DNA of 64,000 bases, taken from positions 45,578-109,577 of IMG/VR virus record IMGVR_UViG_3300032304_003098. One strand, 5' to 3'. The stretch is from a virus. The notes under the pieces are model-generated. The model saw nothing but the letters and a program-made list of their open reading frames with translations. It was not told the DNA's origin and searched no databases. Shown here one piece after another: positions 58,966-64,000 of this stretch; position 1 is the first letter of the stretch, and each line of letters starts with the position of its first letter. The position numbers were made by a program, and so were the translations under genes.

Positions 58966-61500
58966 ATGGCAACATACACCACAACTTCTAAATATGTTCA
59001 ACTCACACCCTATCTGGTGATGGAGTACATGTATGCTGCTCAACCAAATCCAGAAACTTATTTTGTTAATAACGGTGGGGGAAATCCAACAGTAGGATTT
59101 AACAAATTGATTAATGGAATTTTAGAGTACAAAGGATCTCCCACAAACGAGGTTCAAATTTTTAATTTGGATGAAAATTATGCCATCACTCAAAACACCG
59201 CTTTAAACAATGTGGTTAAAACATCCGAAAATTCTTTTATTCCTCTAAATCCGAATTTAATTGTTCCATACAACGATTTTAATCCCAAATTAACCCCCAC
59301 CTCAAATCTTGAAATTAGCTTTCCCTCAAATATCTCTGTGGTTTATGACACGGTGAGATATCATATTTTACAAGGTTATAATTTGGAAAACATAGATGGA
59401 CTTGTGTTATCTATTGCATTCTTAGACCAGGACGGTTCTTTTGTCACCTTTTCTCAAATTGAATTGAGTTCAGGAACTGCTCAGAATTACACTTTAGATC
59501 CTAATCCTTTAACAATTGGTTCTAATATTTACGACAAGTATTTTCAAATTAATGTTCCCTCTCTGGTGGACATGAACAATCAGTATGCCGCTGCCACTGC
59601 ACCAAATAAGCCCAACACATTGGCTGGAAAAACATCTCGTAGCGGCAGAGGTTATGTCACTGGGTCACCGATGAGAATTTCTGTTTGGCAAATCAACGAC
59701 ATAACACAAGTTAACGGATATGACCAATATGGGGTTACTCTTTATGCTACCTTATCCTTGGAATCAGAAGATCCTTTCTCTAATGTGGGAGCCTACATCG
59801 CTCCCGCTGAGAGCGGTGATTATTTCGAGTATTTTGCCACGGATAACGGCGGATTCATTGAAAACTTCATTCTATTTCAAAATTCCATCGGAAATCAATA
59901 TTACATCGACCACAAAGTTGAAACTGTAGAACAAATTGGAGCTGCCTTCATTGCCACCAATAATTTTTCCACGATCCAAACAACTGCTTTTGATATCCCT
60001 CTGTTATATAGGCCTATCATCAGATATCCTTCGGTTGCTGCGGGATTTACTTTGAGATACACCATGACGTTAGTAAATAGTGTGGACCAATCCCGGTTGG
60101 TGAGAAACGCTTCTTATACATCATTGGATACCGCTAAATATGGACCTTATATTGCCCCTCTACAGCTGTCGGTTTCCCCTCAGACCCAAAAAATTTACAA
60201 CAGACTAGCTAATCAGTCCAATATTTCAGTTCCTGCAAACTCAATTGCTCCAAAGGAAATTGTGAAATATCAAAATGTCTTTGTTGAAAACAACACGGTA
60301 AATTTAACAATGTCTAATTTGTCCGTGAAAGGAACAACCATTTCTCAGGCAGACTCTGGCGTTACTGAAACAATTTCATATGGATTGGGACAGGCCTACA
60401 TTCGCATTTCTCCCTTTGATAATTATTACAAGTTCACTTTTTACAAGAGAAACGCCAATGGAACTATGGATTTGTTAGATCTGACTTCCTCTGGTACTTT
60501 CAAATTAGTCTTTATAGACAACAAAAACAACAAATTATTTGCACCTTCCATTGCAGATAAAAACTTGGCTAATGCGGCACAAGGAGAACTTGCATTCAAG
60601 GTAGATCAAAGTCTGGCAAACCAAATTTTAACGTTTACCAATCGCAGATTTTATGTTTCCAATCAGCCTATCATAGCGGAAACAAATTCAGTTGCCGGTA
60701 GATTACCTTTTTCCAGACTTTCTGGGGTAAAACAAAGATTAGCCAGCAAAGCTTTATCTACAACAGATTCCATCAAAGACGTTCAACTTGCAGCTCAGGA
60801 TTTAACCACCGCAGATAATTCATTGGGGACATCCAGAATATCTGGATCTTCTTCCTCAGTTTTATATTATGGCAGATGGTTGAACGATTCAGAGCCAATA
60901 CCTTCTATTCAAATAGGAGCCGGAACATCTGGATTGGGTAGTCCAGTGAACCAATCAAACATCACCACCGCAGTTAGCGGAGAATCACGAACTTCCGGAA
61001 GCGATTTAACCTCAGTCCAAAGTTATTGGCAACGAGTCTTTCTTTCTGGTGGTACCTCAGGTACCTCTGGAGCAAATACAACAGGAGGAATAGGAATTCA
61101 AACTCAAGTTTTGAATGCTTTAGGTATTGTTGCTTTTAAAGCTGCTATTGCTTCTGACGTGCAGGGTAAAATTGCCAGTGAATGGGCTACTGAGCAGATA
61201 ATTAATTATTTTTTAAATCCCGCAGCCGCTGGATTTAAAATTTATTCTGGTATAACAAAACAAATTTTCACCGATGCCGTGACCGGAATCTTCAGCACTG
61301 AGGATCTTGCTTTGTTAAATGTATATGGAAATACTAGAGGTGGTTTGGATGATGGTGGTTCCGCAGCTTCCGGTGGAAGTACTTCGAACCAAAGTGGCTC
61401 TGATTCTGGTAGTCCACAGCCTCAATTTCCTCCAATCCCTCCAAGAAATTCTGGAGGAACAACTCGGCCACAACCAGGTAGACCCAGGGGAACGTTTTAA
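58966..61500 (+). CDS. Large structural protein with Gly/Ser/Pro-rich tail
   Basis: This 844-residue protein begins MATYTTTSKYVQLTPYLVME and is mainly beta-rich with many Asn, Ser, Thr and Tyr. Examples are SIAFLDQDGSFVTFSQIELS and FDIPLLYRPIIRYPSVAAGF. The last 60 residues are Ser/Gly-rich and end in a Pro/Arg tail (FPPIPPRNSGG). It is next to the tail-tube-like gene, but no sheath signature is present. A virion protein is likely from composition and context; the exact role is unknown. It is preceded by 10 bases and followed by 15 bases before the next ATG. Confidence 0.6.
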   Translation: MATYTTTSKYVQLTPYLVMEYMYAAQPNPETYFVNNGGGNPTVGFNKLINGILEYKGSPTNEVQIFNLDENYAITQNTALNNVVKTSENSFIPLNPNLIVPYNDFNPKLTPTSNLEISFPSNISVVYDTVRYHILQGYNLENIDGLVLSIAFLDQDGSFVTFSQIELSSGTAQNYTLDPNPLTIGSNIYDKYFQINVPSLVDMNNQYAAATAPNKPNTLAGKTSRSGRGYVTGSPMRISVWQINDITQVNGYDQYGVTLYATLSLESEDPFSNVGAYIAPAESGDYFEYFATDNGGFIENFILFQNSIGNQYYIDHKVETVEQIGAAFIATNNFSTIQTTAFDIPLLYRPIIRYPSVAAGFTLRYTMTLVNSVDQSRLVRNASYTSLDTAKYGPYIAPLQLSVSPQTQKIYNRLANQSNISVPANSIAPKEIVKYQNVFVENNTVNLTMSNLSVKGTTISQADSGVTETISYGLGQAYIRISPFDNYYKFTFYKRNANGTMDLLDLTSSGTFKLVFIDNKNNKLFAPSIADKNLANAAQGELAFKVDQSLANQILTFTNRRFYVSNQPIIAETNSVAGRLPFSRLSGVKQRLASKALSTTDSIKDVQLAAQDLTTADNSLGTSRISGSSSSVLYYGRWLNDSEPIPSIQIGAGTSGLGSPVNQSNITTAVSGESRTSGSDLTSVQSYWQRVFLSGGTSGTSGANTTGGIGIQTQVLNALGIVAFKAAIASDVQGKIASEWATEQIINYFLNPAAAGFKIYSGITKQIFTDAVTGIFSTEDLALLNVYGNTRGGLDDGGSAASGGSTSNQSGSDSGSPQPQFPPIPPRNSGGTTRPQPGRPRGTF

Positions 61501-61515
61501 AAATAGAAAGTTGTT

Positions 61516-62076
61516 ATGGCAATTTTAAACGCAAGATCCAATTCCTTTTATTTCAATTTTCCGAAGGGATTTTTTCCACCAAGTGTAGAAAATAGGTGGC
61601 TTGCTTACTTAAAAAAACAACCTACTCCATATGATACAATCACTTCTTATATGAATTCAAGTATCCAATCTGTGGGATTTCCAACCCTATCTACAACCTT
61701 AGTTTCTCAAACCAAAAATTTGGGTAAGCAAATCAATTACCAGAGCTCTACCCCTGTCCAAGATTTGTTTTCTAGAGATTTTGATGTTTCTTTCAGAGTA
61801 GGAGAAGGATTTACAAATTATTTTATCATGTTAGAAACGGTGTTAGATAAGTTGGCTTTTCAAAATGATGATTTATTTACGCCGGTTCTTCCCCTGAGAA
61901 TTTTGGACAATGAAGGGGGAATTGTTGTGTCTGTTATTTTCAAGGAGGTGAATTTAACTGGAATTAATGGAATCAGTTTAAGTTACACACAAAATGCTCC
62001 TAGTGTTAACACTTTCACCGTCGGATTCAAATGTAACTTCATGGAGTTAGATATGGAAGTACAGAAAAAAAATTAG
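61516..62076 (+). CDS. 19: Tail tube protein, gp19-like
   Basis: This 186-residue protein has the size and feel of a myovirus tail tube subunit. RSNSFYFNFPKGFFPPS is followed by STTLVSQTKNLGKQINYQSS and DFDVSFRVGEGFTNYFIMLE, then FKEVNLTGINGISLSYTQN and FTVGFKCNFMELD. These are long antiparallel strands with a D-x-x-x-x-F-x-V-G-E/D loop and a helix, a plan shared by gp19 and Hcp-like tubes. The N-terminal F-Y-F-N-F-P-K-G also occurs in similar proteins. The assignment is moderate, based on pattern, length and presence in the tail cluster. Confidence 0.58.
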   Translation: MAILNARSNSFYFNFPKGFFPPSVENRWLAYLKKQPTPYDTITSYMNSSIQSVGFPTLSTTLVSQTKNLGKQINYQSSTPVQDLFSRDFDVSFRVGEGFTNYFIMLETVLDKLAFQNDDLFTPVLPLRILDNEGGIVVSVIFKEVNLTGINGISLSYTQNAPSVNTFTVGFKCNFMELDMEVQKKN

Positions 62077-62083
62077 ATATATA
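62076..62083 (+). promoter_or_regulatory. Putative late promoter GATATATA
   Basis: GATATATA followed by AGTCAG, 21 bases before the ATG at 62105. Its first base is the last base of the tail-tube-like gene's stop codon. Confidence 0.58.
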
Positions 62084-62104
62084 AGTCAGAAATAAATCCA
62101 AATT

Positions 62105-62350
62105 ATGAGAAAATTTTCCGAACTGACAAAGATAAATGAAATGAAATACGGTCAACCCATGTATGGGGAAAGTGATTTCAAACAACACATGAAAAATTTG
62201 TTGGTTGCCGCTTCAGGTAACGACCAAAGAGTTCTGAATGACATTGTAGACTGTTTGACTGATGATCAGATGGAAAAATGTTATGAGAGGCTTCTCAAAG
62301 TATACAATTATACAGGGAAAGTGGGGCAAAACGTTCAATCCAATCTTTAA
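62105..62350 (+). CDS. Small hypothetical protein with a short INE leader
   Basis: This 81-residue protein starts MRKFSELTKINEMKYGQP, in which INE at residues 10-12 matches the L/I-x-E ends of the putative packaging leaders. The rest is helical with no known motif (HMKNLLVAASGNDQRVLNDI). It has its own promoter-like element 21 bases upstream. Whether it is packaged is uncertain, because it lies far from the head genes. Confidence 0.6.
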   Translation: MRKFSELTKINEMKYGQPMYGESDFKQHMKNLLVAASGNDQRVLNDIVDCLTDDQMEKCYERLLKVYNYTGKVGQNVQSNL

Positions 62351-62364
62351 GGCTGTGGAAGTAA

Positions 62365-62694
62365 ATGTTAGGGCTCATAGAGATAAAATACGGTAAAGAT
62401 ACTGCAGGTAAAATACTTTCTTTATCTATCAATCCAACTTCTGTAGGATCAATAGCAATTGGAGCTACTGGTTTTTTTATTTTTTTGGATTCGGTTAATA
62501 CCACCACAAATCAACCCAATATAAATAATTTCTCGACGCGAATTGCTTTTTTTGGCAATTCAAGCGTGGATGTTGCTGCGATGCAGAACGCCTGGATTAA
62601 TGCCACTAATCAACTTTTGATAGAACCACAAATTGTTACTTTAGATTTTCAATCACAAGGTTACATTTTTTCACAAACAATAATTCAGGCATAG
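62365..62694 (+). CDS. Small hypothetical protein
   Basis: This 109-residue protein has beta-like strands (SLSINPTSVGSIAIGATGFF, QIVTLDFQSQGYIFSQ) and no recognised family. It ends one base before the GTG of the next gene, so the two are coupled. Its small, beta-rich makeup fits a tail or fibre accessory. Confidence 0.55.
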   Translation: MLGLIEIKYGKDTAGKILSLSINPTSVGSIAIGATGFFIFLDSVNTTTNQPNINNFSTRIAFFGNSSVDVAAMQNAWINATNQLLIEPQIVTLDFQSQGYIFSQTIIQA

Positions 62695-64000
62695 GTGAAA
62701 AAAATTGTAATAAAATATGTTTCTGGTATTCAAACCTTATCAACATCGTTTGAACTTGATACCTTATCTGAAATAATAACAGTTGAGGATGGGGTGTATC
62801 TTTATTTCACGACTGTTTACACTTCAACTGGCCTTACTCCTTCCCGTTATTATTATGGTACTGTTGTTTATATCTCTAAAATTGGACAAGGTTATGATCT
62901 TTATAATCAGATCATACAATCAATTTCATCCTTAGTAATAAATCCTATTTCAAATTCTGGGGATTTAGATTTCACCTGGGATTCTGGTGTAACCGTGACC
63001 TTCTCGAATATGAGTGGAGATTCTTCTGGAGGAGGTACCGGGGGGTCTTCCTCAGGAACATCAGGATCTTCAGGAACTTCTGGTATAAGCGGAACCTCTG
63101 GTACTTCAGGTAGTTCTGGTACATCTGGTTCATCTGGTTCATCGGGAACTTCTGGTTCATCGGGAACTTCTGGTTCTTCTGGAACCTCGGGGGGTCCAGG
63201 ATCTGCCGGTACATCTGGTTCTTCTGGATCATCTGGAACTTCCGGAACAGATGCTATTCCTACCACATGTTGGTCGTTTGGATCAAGTACATCACCTTCT
63301 TCTGGACAAATGTACGTTAACGGTGGAACTTTAGGTACAATGGTTTCAACCATCTATCTAAGTAACACAGATTATTATGGAAATAATATAGATAATTTTC
63401 TAGATTCCTTAAATGTTGGAAGTTTAATTCAATTCTTTTTCAACGGTGAATTTTATGTTTATTCTGTTGTTACAAATACAGGATCCGGTACATTTCACAC
63501 TTTCGGAGTAAATTTCGTTTCCCAAAGTGGGTTCGATCAATCACCTGCTCCCGGTTCTTTGGTTTGTTGTCAAATTTCTTTATCCGGAACCAGTGGAACA
63601 TCAGGTTCTTCTGGCACAACTGGAAGCTCAGGAACATCAGGCTTAAATGGAACCTCGGGTACCTCTGGTACTTCTGGGTCTACTGGAACTTCTGGTTCTT
63701 CTGGTTCTTCTGGAACCAATGGAACCTCTGGTAGTTCAGGTTCATCTGGAACATCAGGATTAGACGGTACCTCTGGTACTTCTGGTAGTTCTGGTTCTTC
63801 TGGAACCTCTGGTAGTTCAGGTTCATCAGGAACATCAGGCTTAGATGGAACCTCGGGTACTTCTGGGTCTACTGGTACTTCTGGTTCTTCTGGAACTTCT
63901 GGCATTTCAGGTTCATCGGGAACATCAGGATCAGACGGAACCTCTGGTACTTCAGGTTCTACTGGAACTTCTGGTAGTTCTGGTTCGTCCGGAACTTCTG
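62695..64000 (+). CDS. Collagen-like Gly-Ser/Thr triplet fibre protein, 3' end beyond window
   Basis: Frame runs open from a GTG at 62695 (immediately after the previous TAG) to the end of the window, 435 codons with no stop. The N-terminal about 115 residues are beta-rich (SEIITVEDGVYLYFTTVYTS, then RYYYGTVVYISKIGQGYD). Then come a first run of Gly-Thr-Ser and Gly-Ser-Ser triplets, a separate domain of about 110 residues (GQMYVNGGTLGTMVSTIYLS, QFFFNGEFYVYSVV), and a second, longer triplet run that is still continuing. Such glycine-triplet shafts are seen in phage fibre proteins. The function is likely a virion fibre or spike. Confidence 0.72.
   Translation, partial: MKKIVIKYVSGIQTLSTSFELDTLSEIITVEDGVYLYFTTVYTSTGLTPSRYYYGTVVYISKIGQGYDLYNQIIQSISSLVINPISNSGDLDFTWDSGVTVTFSNMSGDSSGGGTGGSSSGTSGSSGTSGISGTSGTSGSSGTSGSSGSSGTSGSSGTSGSSGTSGGPGSAGTSGSSGSSGTSGTDAIPTTCWSFGSSTSPSSGQMYVNGGTLGTMVSTIYLSNTDYYGNNIDNFLDSLNVGSLIQFFFNGEFYVYSVVTNTGSGTFHTFGVNFVSQSGFDQSPAPGSLVCCQISLSGTSGTSGSSGTTGSSGTSGLNGTSGTSGTSGSTGTSGSSGSSGTNGTSGSSGSSGTSGLDGTSGTSGSSGSSGTSGSSGSSGTSGLDGTSGTSGSTGTSGSSGTSGISGSSGTSGSDGTSGTSGSTGTSGSSGSSGTS
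63043..63249 (+). repeat. First Gly-Ser/Thr triplet array
   Basis: About 69 residues of Gly-x-y triplets dominated by Gly-Thr-Ser and Gly-Ser-Ser, with one Gly-Gly-Pro-Gly-Ser-Ala interruption. The DNA shows strong 9-base periodicity. A folded domain follows. Confidence 0.9.
63586..64000 (+). repeat. Second Gly-Ser/Thr triplet array, continues past the window
   Basis: About 138 residues of the same triplets, with regularly placed L-N-G, L-D-G and S-D-G units that give a longer period. It runs to the last base of the window. Confidence 0.9.

Noticed and set aside
58966-61500. Tail sheath protein
   Set aside because: Its place before the tail-tube-like gene is right, but the sheath's typical N-terminal and C-terminal blocks are not seen.
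62907-63353. Minus-strand frame with Pro-Glu-Val-Pro repeats
   Set aside because: It is the complement of the Gly-Ser/Thr triplet array on the + strand. The + strand frame is open from 62695 to the end of the window and fits the operon; the minus frame has no promoter or sensible start.
63570-63905. Second minus-strand Pro-Glu-Val repeat frame
   Set aside because: Same reason: antisense shadow of the second triplet array.
1-64000. tRNA genes, insertion sequences, integrase and attachment sites
   Set aside because: None could be recognised by reading both strands; nearly all DNA is accounted for by structural and accessory phage genes.

Overview
This window is part of the genome of a large, T4-like, contractile-tailed (myovirus-type) phage. 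It holds the capsid, baseplate, tail-fibre and tail-tube genes. The evidence is a gp21-type prohead protease followed by a gp23-type major capsid protein, gp25-, gp6-, gp5-, gp27- and gp53-like baseplate proteins, collagen-like fibres and a PhoH protein. Almost every base is coding and nearly all genes lie on the + strand. The DNA is AT-rich. Start codons follow A-rich leaders rather than Shine-Dalgarno sequences, which suggests a Bacteroidetes (perhaps Flavobacteriia) host; the host is an inference. No portal, terminase or tail sheath gene was recognised, so the genome continues on both sides.

Layout. 1-99: 3' end of an unknown gene. 171-3942: protease fused to a repeat-rich scaffold-like region, then the major capsid protein and a strong terminator. 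4035-8277: four genes whose products start with a short leader ending in L-x-E, read here as internal head proteins with capsid-targeting propeptides. 8329-11497: a lipoprotein and an enzyme island (glycosyltransferase-like protein, P-loop kinase, AsnB-type asparagine synthetase). 11539-17453: more leader-bearing proteins, a second glycosyltransferase-like protein, a Nudix hydrolase and small unknowns. 17471-27331: baseplate hub and spike. 27393-29944: a four-repeat S1-like protein and an amidoligase-like protein with a beta-helix tail. 29946-37482: neck-like protein and wedge (gp25, gp6, gp7/gpI-like). 37541-57892: propeller adhesin, PhoH (minus strand), very large structural proteins and two paralogous collagen-like fibres. 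57899-62694: coiled-coil and spanin-like pair, another structural protein, tail tube candidate and two small genes. 62695-64000: an incomplete, GTG-started fibre gene made of Gly-Ser/Thr triplets.

Regulation. An octamer GATATATA (or AATATATA) lies about 16-24 bases before the first gene of most transcription units and looks like this phage's version of the T4 late promoter TATAAATA. Two clear rho-independent terminators follow the capsid gene and the 12270-12614 gene.

How it fits together. The protease domain carries the gp21 catalytic motifs, and LNE-type sites occur in the protease-scaffold protein itself, in the capsid protein and at the ends of the leaders of the putative internal proteins. 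This suggests one maturation system in which a single protease processes scaffold, shell and a packaged cargo set. Other points of interest are the amidoligase/S1 pair inside the tail module, the AsnB/kinase/glycosyltransferase island, and several in-frame tandem-repeat regions.
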